A stretch of 64,000 nucleotides of DNA from assembly GCA_037178675.1 (NCBI GenBank), contig JAYMGJ010000296.1, positions 88,869-152,868 on the forward strand, written 5' to 3'. Made by a program: the position numbers and the translations under genes. This DNA comes from Scleroderma bovista (taxonomy: Eukaryota > Basidiomycota > Agaricomycetes > Boletales > Sclerodermataceae). Each line of letters starts with the position of its first letter. Position 1 is the stretch's first letter. The notes below the pieces were generated by a model. That model was not told where the DNA came from. It did no database searches and saw nothing but the letters and a program-made list of their open reading frames with translations. Below are positions 35,701 through 48,147 of the stretch, piece by piece.

Positions 35701-38700
35701 AGATTTGATCAGAACTTGGCAGGCTCTTCAACTTCCTAATGCCATGTTCGGAGTACCACAGGGTGCACTAAGCGTTACGGTCTCGACTGAAGCATGCGCG
35801 CGGGCCGCTGCTCTCCTTTCCTGCAGTGTTCCCCTTCCCGATGATGCAGGTCCCGAATGGCCTCGCCAACAATGGAGAGAGGTAGACAAGCTCAACGAAC
35901 GAGCCACCTTCAGGGCCCTGGCATGGCTTCTTGAGCGCATCCGACACGTCGACGACAACCTGAGGGAGTGGCAGTTTATCACTGTGCCGGCGGAACTATC
36001 TCATTGCCAACGCTGTGCTCCTGTGTCTCCCACCATCAAGTGGAGGAAGGACAATAAGAAAATCCTCGCCATCGAGGACTCGCAAGAAGCTGGCCAGTAC
36101 GAACGCGACCTTAAGCTCCGACCCAGTCCTTTCGTCACTCAACTGAAAATGGACAACAATGTCGGTTATGTAAAAGTCGGCCTGAACATCGCTTCGTTAC
36201 TCCACCGTGCCCTCTCTCGCCTGCCATCCGAAAACCGCACTGAACGTCCATCCCTATCATGGCGCCTCGACACCGATTTTGCGCCTGCAGTGAAAATAAG
36301 TCGTCCACCATACAGGTTATTGAGCAACAAAATCGATCCCGAACACAAGCAACCACCCAATTTCGAGAAGCTCCCCCTTCGTCCAGAACAGTTGCGCTCC
36401 CTTACATGGATGCTTGAACGTGAGGCTATGGATGCTCCGCCATTCGTCGAGGAGGAGATTTCGGAAGCCACCCTTGAGCCCCTTGGATGGCGCGCGGAGG
36501 GTCGTGCTCAGCGGCCTGTCAGAGTACGAGGCGGTGTCCTTGCCGATCAAGTCGGTTATGGGAAGACGGCGATCACGCTCGGGTTGATTGACTGCGCATA
36601 CAAGAATGTCAAGGAGGAACTCGACAACAAGGAGGATATTCCTGGCAAGATATCCGTCAAAGCAACGCTCGCTATCGTGCCTCCTCATCTCACGCGTCAA
36701 TGGGCCTCAGAGGCGAAGAGGTTCGCACCTAATCGCTTTAAGAAGACCGTCGTTATCTCTACCGCCGCGCAAATCAATTCCTTGACCATCGAGGACGTTC
36801 AGGAGGCGGACTTGGTCATCGTAGCTTCGAACCTGTTCCAGAGTAATGTCTACCTGGCGAATTTGGAGGCGCTCGCAGCTGCTGGTACTATTCCATCTCA
36901 AGATGGTCGCTACTTCAATGCCAGGTTGGACATTTGTCTTGAGGGTCTGAAGAAGCAAGTGGAATTGCTCAAGACTGACGGGCCTAAGAGCGTCATGAAG
37001 TCCATTCGCGATGCACGACGAAGCGGTACGTATGCTAAATACCGGCCGTGAGAGGTGTTCTCAGCAACTTTTTTCAGAGGAAGAGCTCGAAGCGAAATTG
37101 TTCGTCGCACAGAAGCGCCTCCGAGGGAAACAATATCAGGCTGCTGCCGAGAAGAAAGAAACGTCAAAACTGAAGTCGTCAAAGTCGCTCGAGAATTTCC
37201 CAGCCAAACTTACACCATCGGGTACAAAGCCTGAAGTTGTCATCCAGAAATTGCGTCCGAAGATGAAGAAGGTAGTCCTCGACTCGGACGAGGAAGCCGC
37301 AGCTCCCGCGAGTCGTCCAAAGCGAAACCCCACGAAAGTCATCGCAATTGATTCCGATGATGACGCTGCTGGGGAGGAAGGCAGCGACTATGAGCAAAAT
37401 GGGGTTGAACAGGAACATGATGACGACGATGACGACGACGAACAACTGGACGATGAGTCGGACGGTGCTAAGAAGCCAAAGAACTCACGCTCCAAGGCCA
37501 AACCAACGCCGCCTCCTTCATCAAGGAGTGCGACAAGTGACGAAGAAGTAGAAATCTTATCATCAGAGGACGAGAAGCCCAAGAAGAAGTCGACGGCTAA
37601 GGCAAGCGGAGTAAAGAAGGGCAACAAGTCCACCAAGTTTAGCTCGGAAGATGACAGTATGGACGTGGATAATCCACCTTCGCCCACCTCTGCATCATCG
37701 ACCAAGAAGCGGAAGGCAACAGGTGCTTCGGACGGCCCTGCTAAGAAGCAGAAACGCCGAGAGGACACAGATCCATGGCATCTGGAGTCCGCTGGTGTAA
37801 AGCGGGATTGGACACAAATGCGCTCACCGCCCTTGGAGGTCTTCCACTTTGCGCGCATAGTAGTCGACGAGTACACCTACCTTGGAGGAAAAGTCCACTC
37901 TATGGTTACGAAGCTTACAGCAGACAGGCGTTGGGTATTGTCGGGCACTCCGCCAATCCATGACTTTGGTTCCGTGAAGACCATTGCTGCTCACCTGAAC
38001 ATTCACCTCGGCATCGACGATGGCGGTGAAGGGCAATCAGCAATGATCAAGAAACGCATTCGCGAACAAACCAGTATGTTAGACTGAACTTTGAGGCATC
38101 TTTTAATAATACTAAATGCCTTGCAGAGGTGGAAGCTTTCCACTCTTTCCGTGAGGTTCACACCCAAGAATGGCACGCCCATCGCCATCGTCTTGGCCAG
38201 GTTTTCTTGGACATGTTTGTTCGACAAGTCAGTCGTTTGTTTAGCATTATCATTTCGTTGCTGATTCGCCATTCCAGAACATTGCTGAGATCGATGAGAT
38301 TCCATGCAGCTACAAGGTCCAGAAGGTGTTGCTCCCTGCTGCCGAACGCGCCATTTATCTGGAACTGGAACACCATCTTCGTGCACTGGACATGACAATC
38401 AAACGGGCGAAGAAAACCGAAAGTGACAGAGAAAAACGCTTGAACAATGCCCTTGGAGATAGCAAGTGCGTATATATATCATCATTTAATCGTGACTCAC
38501 CTTCCCTAGAACTGCCGAAGAAGCACTCCTAAAGCGTTGCTCTCATTTCGACCTTGATGTCAAGGATAAAGAGAACGCGATGAAAGCGTGCGAGATCATT
38601 GTTCTGGACCGCACGACGCAACTCGAGGAATGCAAGGCTGAGTTGTTGAAGGAACTCGAAAAAGGCGTTACACGGGAAAAAAAGATCGGCAAGCTCAATG

Positions 38701-39746
38701 AAGAATCGATGTTCCAGGAATATGCACGCGTGTCACGTTTAGAAGGTGTCGGCGACCAGGAAGCCACGGATATAGTACAGGCTCTACTAGATGAAGCGGA
38801 AGTCCCTGTGCTATCGCCGAATCATTTCAAGAACAAGGGAAAGGGCAAGGACGAGCAACTCTCGAACGCACTGAAGGACCTTGTATGGGAGCACCGTGAA
38901 CAGACGCACAACATCCGTAAGCTAACCAAGGAGTTAGTTGGTCGCGTACGCTCCCTCCGTTATTTCACTGTTGTCCGTGACCTGCAAAGGCAACGGGATG
39001 TGGCCCCCAAGGTCTCGTGCCCAGGCTGTGAACGAGAAGAAGTGCCGATGAACGAAGTTGCGGTGCTTTCTTCCTGTGGTCACATGGGCTGCATGGCCTG
39101 TGTCAGACAAAGCGCAGACCGAGAGGAGTGCGTCTACGCTGCTTCCGGGAAGTGCAAGGCTGCCGCTCGAGCCCTGAATATTGTCAAAGGAGAAACGCTT
39201 GGTGTGGATGACGAAGCTCGCGATGGTCGAGGAAGGCACTTCGGCAAAAAGCTCGAGATGGTCGTTGACCTTATCAAGTACGTTTATGTGGTGTTGATAC
39301 TGCTGTGGGTACTGACGGCGTTTCGCAGAAATAAAATTCCCAAGACGGAGCGCGTGCTCATTTTCGTCCAGTTCCCAGATCTCATGGCGAAGGTCGCCAA
39401 TGCCCTCCAGATCCACAAGATCAAGTTCCTGGAGATTAACGGTTCTGCAACGCAAAAGAGCAGGAACCTTGAAAAGTACCAGAACGATAGTGAAGAGAGG
39501 GTACTATTGCTGAACCTGATGGATGAGAGCGCTAGTGGAGCGAACTTGACTTCTGCTAACCACGCTATCTTCCTGTCCCCTCTTCTTGCACCGACACAAG
39601 AAATTTACGACGCCTGTGAGACTCAGGCAGTTGGAAGGTTACGGAGGTACGGTCAACTGAAACACGTTAATATTTGGAGGTTCTTGACCTTGGATACCAT
39701 TGATGTGGAGATCTTCGAACAAAGGACAAAGGAGAAAATTTGTTGA
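32729..39746 (+). CDS. DNMT5: Dnmt5-class DNA methyltransferase with SNF2 ATPase and RING
   Basis: Ten exons: 32729-33261, 33312-33910, 33969-34098, 34152-35667, 35723-37025, 37078-38073, 38127-38227, 38278-38465, 38510-39277, 39329-39746 (2183 aa). Residues 11-18, QRTLTTFF, are a canonical PIP box. The C5 methyltransferase domain (about 105-510) has TMCSGTESPLLALEM (motif I), AGTSCVDYSNLNNEKKG (motif IV, catalytic Cys), VILENV (VI), the TRTRVYLF region (VIII) and AGNAMSSTVVGA (X). The SNF2 part follows: LRPEQLRSLTWMLERE, Walker A ADQVGYGKTA, LAIVPPHLTRQW, a DEAH variant VVDEYTYLG, WVLSGTP; a RING (CPGC...CGHMGC); and helicase-C RVLIFVQFPDL, ending AVGRLRRYGQ. Cryptococcus Dnmt5 is an ATP-dependent maintenance CpG methylase; the same activity is inferred. 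I saw no chromodomain or BAH domain. An acidic/Ser-rich linker of about 165 residues splits the ATPase. Confidence 0.95.
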
Positions 39747-40023
39747 TCATATTGACATTGCTCGTACGTGCTTTGCAACTTGCTACATGTTCTCAGTGGA
39801 TATCCTCGTACATCTCATGCACATTGTATTTTATCTATGGTGCCAATGTGTTGATCAAATACCATCTCACAACTGATCTTACATACTTGTAATCGCATGG
39901 CATCTCCCGTCTATCACTCGGTACAAGTACGCAAGTGTGCAAGTGCACTGGGGCTGGTATGGAGCCTAACCAACAGGCCCCATTATGAATGCATAAACAA
40001 TTACAAGGATGTTCATCAACTGA
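39747..40023. other. Convergent 3' flanks of DNMT5 and MPE1
   Basis: No gene. Presumed 3' UTRs and terminators of both neighbours. Confidence 0.5.
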
Positions 40024-42071
40024 TCACTCCCAATACCGCGGTACCTTGTTATCACCATCCCCACCCACCTCCAGAAAATCGGACGGCCGTTCCCGTTTCA
40101 AATTTCGGCGACGATTGTTGACAGGTAATCGCTGGTACGCCGAATCCTGTCCAGAGGGTTGCTGATTCGTATATGGGTTCGTTGACCACGGGGCTTCGGT
40201 CCCCTGGAAACCGAACCCCATCATATTGGCATTCGTCTGCATTTGCTGTTGTTGCTGCTGTTGCTGTTGCTGCAACGTGGTAGCAACTGCAAGAGTGGCG
40301 GCGAGGGCTTGTGCTTGCTGGAGCTGCATCTGTAGCTGGTGATACTTCATTTCTGTGGTCTGTCGAACCTGGTTCGGCAACGAAGGATTCTGCATCATGA
40401 CAGATAGTTGAGATATCTGGGCTTGAAGCTGAGGAATGCTGTCGACAATCATCTGGGACATATCTGATTGTTGTTCTGAGTAGAAGTCATCCGTCACCGA
40501 GGTATCTGCAGGCTATGGTATGCGGGTCAGAAGATTGGTTCGCCAAACTGACGAAATTACGATCCTACCTGTTCACCAGCTCCCGTCGACGCGGAACTCA
40601 TACCTTCCTCGCTATCCTTTTTACTCTGCTCTATCACCTTATCAATGTAATCTGCTACTTTTGCCCTCATGGGTTTATCCACGACCAATTTGTCAAGAGA
40701 GGCTATCTTCTTGCCACAATTTGGACAGACGAAGTCTCGCTCAAGCAAATGTGTTTGGATACATTCCTCGCAGTAGGGAGTATCACAACAGGGTGTTTTC
40801 ACGGCATCACGAAAGAGTCTGTTGTCTATTGGACATGCGAGGCTAGGATCTGTCGGTGCACGTTCTCGGACGTCTGCTACGGTTAGCCCTTTCATGCGGG
40901 ATACCTGTTTTTGCCATGATGCACTGTTGAAAAATGTTACCTTTAGAGTCACTTGACCCAATAATTGCATGGTTGTACATACGAATCTGGTTGGGCTACG
41001 ACATAGCCACCTTCAGGTGTGACCATGACGCCTTGTGCAAGTTCGCCTTTCATGGGATTCTCCACAGCCTTCAGGAAGCTTCGCGGGATACCCGTCGTCC
41101 GCTTGATGCGAGGCTTGTTGTCGAACTCACGATCATTATTCGTAGGACAGTCTTGGATCCAATGACCTAGAGATCGCACGATGTTGATACTTTACGACCT
41201 AAATGGCTGACACGGCTCACCCTTCTGACCACAACGGTAGCATACATAACTTGGGGGTAAGGGACGGTCCTGCGTATGATGTTGCTGTTGGTACGGCTTT
41301 CCTCCGCGACCAGAAGATGGTCGATTTTGATATATGCGTGTCGCACTATTCAGATAAAGACAATGGAACGTGGGTCAAATTTATGAGACATCACTCTAAT
41401 ACATGGAAACGAGCGACCACAAGAATACGACACCCACTGTGACATCTTTTCCTGCGTCTCCTCCCAGTTGGCCGTCTGGGCCTGAAACATGGCGGCCATA
41501 GCGGCTGCCTCATCCTCTTGGGTCACGGAGTTCTTGGGTATCGTCGTGATCTATGCAAGTTATAAGCCCTGACAAGATTGCTATGTGGTTGTATTATGCT
41601 GACCGGTGTGGATATTTTTGGTGGTGCTGGCGGTTCTTCTTTGACATCGAAGCGTTTGGACATGGCACCCTTATGCCATGTAACACCACCTGAACTCCGG
41701 ACAACCTCTGAAGTCGGAATGGCAGCATTTCCGTTTGTACCTGCGAGGTACATGGCCGCCTTCCCCTTTCCGGGTCGTTGTGACGGTAAGCGCTTTACAA
41801 TGACGGAAGAAGACCGGGGGATTATTTGGGAGTCATCTTTGTATTCTAAAACGGTGGATGAGGATGAGAAGTGGTTTAGAAAATCAGAAAAAGACGGACC
41901 TTGCTGGGTGGAAGCATCGTAGACGTAGAGGTCAAAGTCGTTTGCCTTACCAAGGTTATTGACGAGAATGATTTCTTTCTTAAGATCAAACACAGAGATT
42001 CCAGTACCATCAAATGTTATACGAGACTCATCCTTCTGAGATTTGAATCTGTAGAACACACAAGAGGCCAT
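40024..42071 (-). CDS. MPE1: Mpe1/RBBP6-like cleavage and polyadenylation factor subunit
   Basis: Seven exons: 41900-42071, 41604-41845, 41438-41550, 41221-41345, 40983-41166, 40569-40923, 40024-40512 (559 aa). Order of domains: N-terminal ubiquitin-like DWNN domain (MASCVFYRFKSQKDESRITF, ending VIVKRLPSQRPGKGKAA), CCHC zinc knuckle CYRCGQKGHWIQDC, then a RING/U-box type module CPIDNRLFRDAV...CCDTPYCEECI...CPNCGKK. A Gln-rich tail with about ten consecutive Gln and an Arg/Lys-rich end follow. Mpe1 is a subunit of the 3' end processing complex CPF and senses RNA and polyadenylation state. Domain order and length match the fungal protein. Confidence 0.93.
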
Positions 42072-42211
42072 GAGTTGTTGCAAAGTCGTCGTCGTCGTCG
42101 TCGAAGCTCGGGCAGACTGAACCTTGTAAGTTATGACGCCGCTGACTAAGCCGAACAAGGTCGCGTTCCAAGTTGTTTCTTCACTTGCAAATTCGGGTCA
42201 GAAACAAGAGA
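42072..42211. promoter_or_regulatory. Short divergent promoter, MPE1 / ERG4
   Basis: 140 bases separate the two ATGs. A (GTC)n triplet repeat at about 42085-42104 sits close to the MPE1 start. Confidence 0.6.
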
Positions 42212-44106
42212 ATGGCGCAGTCTTCAGGCAGCGCGACGACAAATGGCGAACTGCGCCAACGAAAAGCAGCCGCAGACAGTCCTGCAGAGACCGCGACCAC
42301 CAGCGAGGAAGGCCGCAAGACCGACAAACTTCTCGACCAACACCAAGAGTAGAGTTTTTTTATCCCGAAAAGACGTGTTTAACTGATTCTTTCTGCAGGT
42401 ATGAATTTGGCGGACCTTGGGGCGTTACTGCAATGATGATTGGCTTCCCTATTCTCATGTACTACCTGTGGATTTGTCTCTGGTTCTACGATGGGCAACT
42501 CGTCGTACCAAATTCGGCCGACGATATTGTTCCGTTCCTTGAGAGAATGTGGAAGCATGTCTATGTGGTATGTATTCTTTTTTTTCTAGCGGATGGCGCG
42601 TTAATTCATGCAACCAGGACGCCTATCCCAATGCGTATGCTTGGAAAGTCTATACCGGTCTCATCGTGTACCAACTCTTTCTCGCTTGGGTCATGCCGGG
42701 CTACCAGCAAGAAGGCCTTCCAGTCCCTTCCCTTGGCTACAAAACGCTCATGTACAATTGCAACGCTCTTTGGTCCATTTACGCCTCCATGATCACTGCG
42801 GCCGTCCTTCATTATTACAACATTTTCCGCCTCACCGAGATCATAGATAACTATGGCCATCTCATGTCCGTCGCCATTATTTACGGTTTCGTCGTTTCTT
42901 TTGGCGTGTATTTCGTCACCGTTGCCACTGGAAACCAGATCCGGATGTCTGGCAACTTCATTTACGACGTCTTTATGGGTGCATGCCTCAATCCTCGTAT
43001 CGGTCCTATAGACTTGAAGATGTGGGCGGAGGTACGCATTCCATGGGTTATCGTCTTCTTCTTGGCCGTCTCCGGTGGCTGCCTCCAGTATGAACGGTAT
43101 GGATATGTCACTCCCGTGAGTCTGCCCAGTTCTGGAATGCCAAAATATGTATATTCACTGGTAACAGAACATGGCTTTCATGATTCTCGCAACCTGGTTA
43201 TATCTCAACGCCTGGTATGTTCCCTATACTCACCTGTCGTGCCCGTGTAATGATGATACGCTGTAGTGGTAAGGGTGAGGAGTGCATCCCTCAAACCTGG
43301 GACATGTTCCACGAAAAGTTTGACCATCACTTGTTTATTAAATTTGCACTCATGTTTCCTTAGGTGGGGTTTCATGGTCATCTTCTGGAACTTCGCTGGC
43401 GTCCCATTCGTAAGTCAAGAACTTCTAATCATGCGTCACGGGTTAACCATTCTCAATAGACATACGTGTACTCTGTTGTATACATGGCTTCTCATGACCC
43501 GTCCAAGTATCACTTCTCCACCCCTACTTATGTCCTCCTCTTTACGACCCTTCTGACTGCGTACTACATGTGGGTTGCAGTATATTTGAGTACAGTGCAA
43601 CTGACAAACCACGGTGTAGCTGGGATACCTCTATGTCGCAAAAGAGCCGCTTCAAGATGCAGACACAGGGAATCACCAAGTTCCGCAAGACTTTCCCCCA
43701 GTTGCCTGGCGGCACGCTCGAGAACCCCAAGTATATCCAGACTGCACATGGGTACATGCCTTAAATTCCCTGCTAGATTGTTATCCTGATTTGTCTTGGC
43801 AGCAATCGGCTCCTTGTCAGTGGATGGTGGAAATACTCGCGCAAACCTGTAATTGACTTTTTTCCCGTCGTAAATTGTGCTCACGCGCTTGTCTAGAACT
43901 ATGTTGCCGATTGGGTGATGTCCTTTTGTTGGGGTGTTATCATCGGAAGGGCGACCGCTATACCTTATTTCTATTCCATCTTCTTCATCACAGTTCTCAT
44001 CCACCGCTGTGGCCGTGACTTTGAGCGTTGCTCGATCAAATATGGCAAGGACTGGGAACGCTACTGCGAAGTGGTCAAGTACAAGTTCATTCCTGGGGTT
44101 TACTGA
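42212..44106 (+). CDS. ERG4: Delta(24(24(1)))-sterol reductase
   Basis: Ten exons: 42212-42348, 42399-42567, 42618-43115, 43168-43214, 43267-43317, 43364-43409, 43460-43569, 43620-43751, 43803-43848, 43897-44106 (481 aa). Catalyses the last step of ergosterol synthesis, reduction of the C24(28) double bond with NADPH, in the ER membrane. Conserved parts are YEFGGPWGVTAMMIGFPILM, YNCNALWSIYASM, FWNFAGVPF, QTQGITKFRKTFPQLPGGTL, NPKYIQT, SGWWKYSRKPNYVADWV and KYGKDWERYCEVVKY with a C-terminal FIPGVY. Multiple hydrophobic helices are evident. The related C-14 reductase (ERG24) was considered, but the N-terminal FGGPWG and CNA motifs favour ERG4. Confidence 0.93.
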
Positions 44107-44326
44107 TCCTTTGATCTCGAACGCTATACTGAAGTCGAATAGAGTTAGCATCTAATATATACCCCCTCAATAATATTTGTTGTGTATGATACGCCTTGAT
44201 GGAATTTGTGTGAGGTCCCCCTGTACAATATTATTCTCACACTTCCACGTCGACACGAACCTTTAAGAAGGCTGCTCAAATCAAGGCAGTTCTACGCCCA
44301 ACGAAGCTTGCCCGGCCTGTCTCGCA

Positions 44327-45789
44327 ATGGAAAGCAACAAGGATGAAGCACTCAAGTGTCTGGCCATTGCTCAGAAGCACCGAGACTTAAGCAACTTCTC
44401 TGCGGCCCGCAAGTTTGCACGAAAATCAATCAGTTTATTCGCCACTCCTGAAGCAGAGAAGTTTCTTGCATCCATCGAGGCTGCCGCTGCCAATTCCGGC
44501 CCTTCTGTGTCACCGTCGAACGGCGATGCAGGCCAGGGTCCGAATGGGAGTGCACAAGCGTCGTCGTCCGCCACCGAAACCCATCCCTCGATCTCTGGCT
44601 CTAGACAACGAAGTACAAATGCTGACGGATCTGGAGGAAAGAATGGAGGAAAGCGAGAGTATTCTGCAGAGCAGCTCAAGGTTGTGAAGCGGGTCAAGGC
44701 ATGCAAAGTGACGGAGTACTACGAGATTCTCGAAGTGAAACGGGACTGCGAGGAGATAGAGATTAAGAAGGCATATCGGAAGGTACGTCCATGTATGATA
44801 CCTGGGGTACAGTGAGTTCATGGAAGTTCAGCTCGCTCTTGCACTTCATCCTGACAAGAATGGCGCTCCTGGTGCTGACGAGGCCTTTAAAAGTGAGGTG
44901 ATGAGTCTGCAACTTTTGTACGCTTGCTCATTGGCTGTCCTTCAGTGGTCTCAAAAGCATTTCAAGTGTTATCGGGTACGATATACAGGTCATGTTCCTT
45001 TCTACGCTGTTCACACATAACTATACAGATTCACAGAAGCGAGCAGCATTTGACCAGCATGGCTCCGATCCTGAATCACGATTTAGTGGAATGTCTTCGG
45101 GCGGGTCACCGGGGTTCTCTCCGGCAGCATATGCCAACTTCGATGGAGAAATGAGCCCAGAGGACTTGTTCAACATGTTCTTTGGTGGCGGAATGAATGG
45201 GGGCGGGTTCGGGACCAGCCCCTTTGGAGGGCCAGTTTTTACAGCGACGTTTGGTCCTGGTTTCCGCGCGACTCGGGTTCATGTCAATGGACAAGCACCA
45301 GGACGTGCACCAAATGGCCAAGGCGAGGCGCGGTCAGTATTGATGCAGCTGCTTCCGCTGCTACTTCTATTCGCATTTTCCATCCTTTCTGCACTTCCTA
45401 GCATATTCAGCACGTCGACACCCGATCCCCGATTCACATTCTCGCATTCCTCGAGATATAATGTCGAGCGGGAGACGAGTAATCTTGGTATAAAATACCA
45501 TGTGAACGGACCAGAGTTCAACAATCATCCCAAGATCGCGGCCGACCTCGCTGCTGGTGCCATACGGAGAGGCTCTGCGCTGACACGGTTTGAGAGTAAC
45601 GTGGAGCATGCATACACACAAGACCGCTACAGTGACTGCAGACGGCGGGTCGACGAGCGAGAGCGGCGGAAGGAGGCGGAGATAGGGTTCTTTGGTGTTG
45701 GGACGGACTGGGAGAAAGTGAGGAAGATTGAAGCGGAAGAGATTGAGAGCTGCGAGGAGCTGAAGAGGCTGGGTGTGCTCCGAGCATGA
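44327..45789 (+). CDS. DNAJB12/14-like membrane J-domain protein
   Basis: Four exons: 44327-44782, 44832-44892, 44946-44975, 45029-45789 (435 aa). The N-terminus MESNKDEALKCLAIAQKHRD is typical of the group. The J domain spans VTEYYEILEVKRDCEEIEIK through LALHPDKNGAPGADEAFK to the KRAAFDQHG end, with the HPD motif intact (needed to stimulate Hsp70). A Gly/Phe-rich segment follows, then one hydrophobic helix (LLPLLLLFAFSILSALPSIF) and a DUF1977-like C-terminal region. It probably sits in the ER membrane with the J domain facing the cytosol and works with Hsp70 in ER-associated degradation. Exon 3 is only 30 nt. Confidence 0.9.
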
Positions 45790-45894
45790 GCTATGAATTA
45801 TTTATACCATCTGAACACACTAATGTCCTTTTATACTAGCGGAGGCAGAGTGCATAGAACAGATGTTTATTGCATTTTCCTCTCTATGCCAAGT

Positions 45895-46192
45895 TCACTC
45901 TTGTTCCTGTGCTCGGTTTCTCTCCAGTCTGAGGTAGAATGACTCTTGGCGTTGCACTGTAAAGAGAATGAAAAGAAAATGAGAGGCGAGTTGCCGACCT
46001 CTTTGGTTTGACATACCTGCTTTGAGGTGGACACCGTACCTGTCGTTGAACTGAGCGACACTGTGTGAAGGGAAATGCATCGGGCCAGACATACCAGAAG
46101 CCATATGCAGCTGCAACGCCGAGGCCAAGGGCGACGGAGAGGTCGAGCCAAAGTCTCTTTCTCAGTTTTCCGGTGATGGGTGCGATGGGCAT
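45895..46192 (-). CDS. COX9: Cytochrome c oxidase subunit VIIa (Cox9)
   Basis: Three exons: 46095-46192, 46017-46039, 45895-45956 (60 aa). The protein starts MPIAPITGKLRKRLWLDLSV, carries one membrane helix (ALGLGVAAAYGFWYG), then VHLKAVQRQESFYLRLE. Size, the single helix and the WYG..H-x-K-x-V-x-R-x-E pattern match Cox9/COX7a of fungi, a nuclear-encoded inner-membrane subunit of complex IV. Splicing is required: without the 23-nt middle exon the helix runs into unrelated sequence. Confidence 0.88.
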
Positions 46193-46318
46193 TTGGGATG
46201 GTGGATGTTGCGGTGCAAGCCGGAGTGAGACCAAATAAGACCAGATACTCGAAATCGTGGTGGACTCGTGCACGAACGACAACAACAAGAACGACCCACT
46301 CTCCACTCGACTCTCATC
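46193..46318. promoter_or_regulatory. Short divergent promoter, COX9 / CDC55
   Basis: 126 bases between the two ATGs on opposite strands. Confidence 0.6.
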
Positions 46319-48147
46319 ATGGACTTGGATCCTTCAGGCTCAGGCGGCTGGCGATTTGCACAGTGCTTTGGTGACAAGGGCGACGTCGAGGACATTACAG
46401 AGGGTGTGTATGCACTTCTACCCATTCCAAATCTACGCACATCATGGCCCTCAGCCGACATCATATCCACTGTCGAGTTCGACTCAACGGGGAACTATCT
46501 TGCTACTGGAGACAAGGGTGGTCGCGTCGTTCTCTTCGAACGGAACGAGTCGGTCAGTCGCTCCTCTCTTCCCCAATCTATTCTCGCCTGATGTGTCCCT
46601 GATCATCCCCTTCCTCGTCCCCCTCCTCTCTCCCTCCTCGTCCCTCCTCCCTTTCCCCTCTGCCCTACTGCCATCGATCGATGGTCATCCCATAGAAAAA
46701 AGGCTGCGAATACAAGTTCTATACTGAATTCCAATCGCACGAACCAGAATTCGACTACCTGAAGTCACTAGAAATCGAAGAGAAGATCAACAAGATCAAG
46801 TGGTGCAAACGCCAGAATACCGCTCACCTTTTGTTGACTACCAATGGTACAGACTCTTTACTGCACACCATCGGGCGCTAACCCACCCCCCTGGCGTCTC
46901 CAGACAAAACCATTAAACTGTGGAAAGTGTTCGAGAAGTCCCTACGCGTCGTCTCAGAGACGAATCACTACGAGGGTCAACGCCCTCTGCCACCACCCAG
47001 CTTGCGGACTCATCTCAAACTCCCTCGCATGATGTTCCAAGAGAACATCATCGCCGCCCTTCCCCGCAAGGTCTACTCCAATGCCCATGCATACCACATC
47101 CATTCCATATCCGTCAACTCGGACCAGGAAACCTACATCTCTGCCGATGATCTCCGCGTCAACCTCTGGAACCTCGGTATCAGCAATCAAAGCTTTAGTA
47201 AGTTTACCGATCATTCTGATCTCTCCTCTCAGCTGATAGGAGTTTCCTCAAGACATCGTGGACATCAAGCCTGTCAACATGGAGGAGCTCACAGAAGTCA
47301 TCACCGCTGCAGAGTTTCATCCTCAACACTGTAACCTCTTCATGTACTCTAGCTCGAAAAGTAACATCAAGCTGGCGGATATGCGAGACTCCGCTCTCTG
47401 TGATCGGCACGCAAAATGTACGTTGTCTACCGCATATAATTCTAATAGAAGCGCTAAACTTGCTCCTTAATCACCCAAGGCTTCGAAGAAGAGGAGGACC
47501 CATCTACGCGTTCATTCTTCTCAGAAATCATCTCCTCGATATCCGATGTCAAGTTTAGCCACGATGGGCGGTATATTTTGTCGCGCGATTACCTATCATT
47601 GAAGATTTGGGACATCAATATGGAGTCCAAGCCTCTCAAGACCATTCCCATCCACGACCACCTCCGCGGCAAGCTATGCGATCTTTACGAGAATGACTGT
47701 ATCTTTGATAAGTTTGAATGTGTGTGGGGCGGTGACGACAAGTGTGTGATCTCTATCTGGTTACGTGACACGATAAGAGCGCCACTCACATTGCTCCAGG
47801 CATGTGCTCACCGGGTCGTACCACAACTTCTTCCGGATATTCGACGTGGATTCCCCCAATGACGTCGTACTGCAAGCCGATAAATCGGCGTTCAAGGCGA
47901 AGAAGATGGGCGGACCGTTACCGAACAAGAATGGCTTGAAGAATGGACGGCCAGGCGGCTTGAAAGAGGCGATGCAATCAGAAACACTTGACTTTAACAA
48001 GAAGATTCTTCACGCGAGCTGGCATCCGAGGGAGAACACTATTGCTGTGATTCTTTTGCCTTGATCAACCATGGACTGTAACTGATGCTCTGTCCACAGA
48101 TCGCAGCCACGAACAACTTGTTCTTGTATAGCGCGGCATCCTACTAA
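46319..48147 (+). CDS. CDC55: Protein phosphatase 2A regulatory subunit B55
   Basis: Eight exons: 46319-46403, 46455-46552, 46696-46846, 46904-47197, 47253-47417, 47480-47741, 47800-48046, 48100-48147 (449 aa). WD40 beta-propeller scaffold of the B55 class. Signatures: [116 protein letters not shown] and the C-terminal [16 protein letters not shown]55 directs PP2A in mitotic exit, cell polarity and nutrient signalling. The last exon is 48 nt and is needed for the conserved end. Confidence 0.95.

Noticed and set aside
42084..42107. (GTC)n run read as part of a longer MPE1 N-terminus
   Set aside because: The DWNN domain conserved start MASCVFYRF lies downstream at 42071; upstream codons encode only a Thr run.
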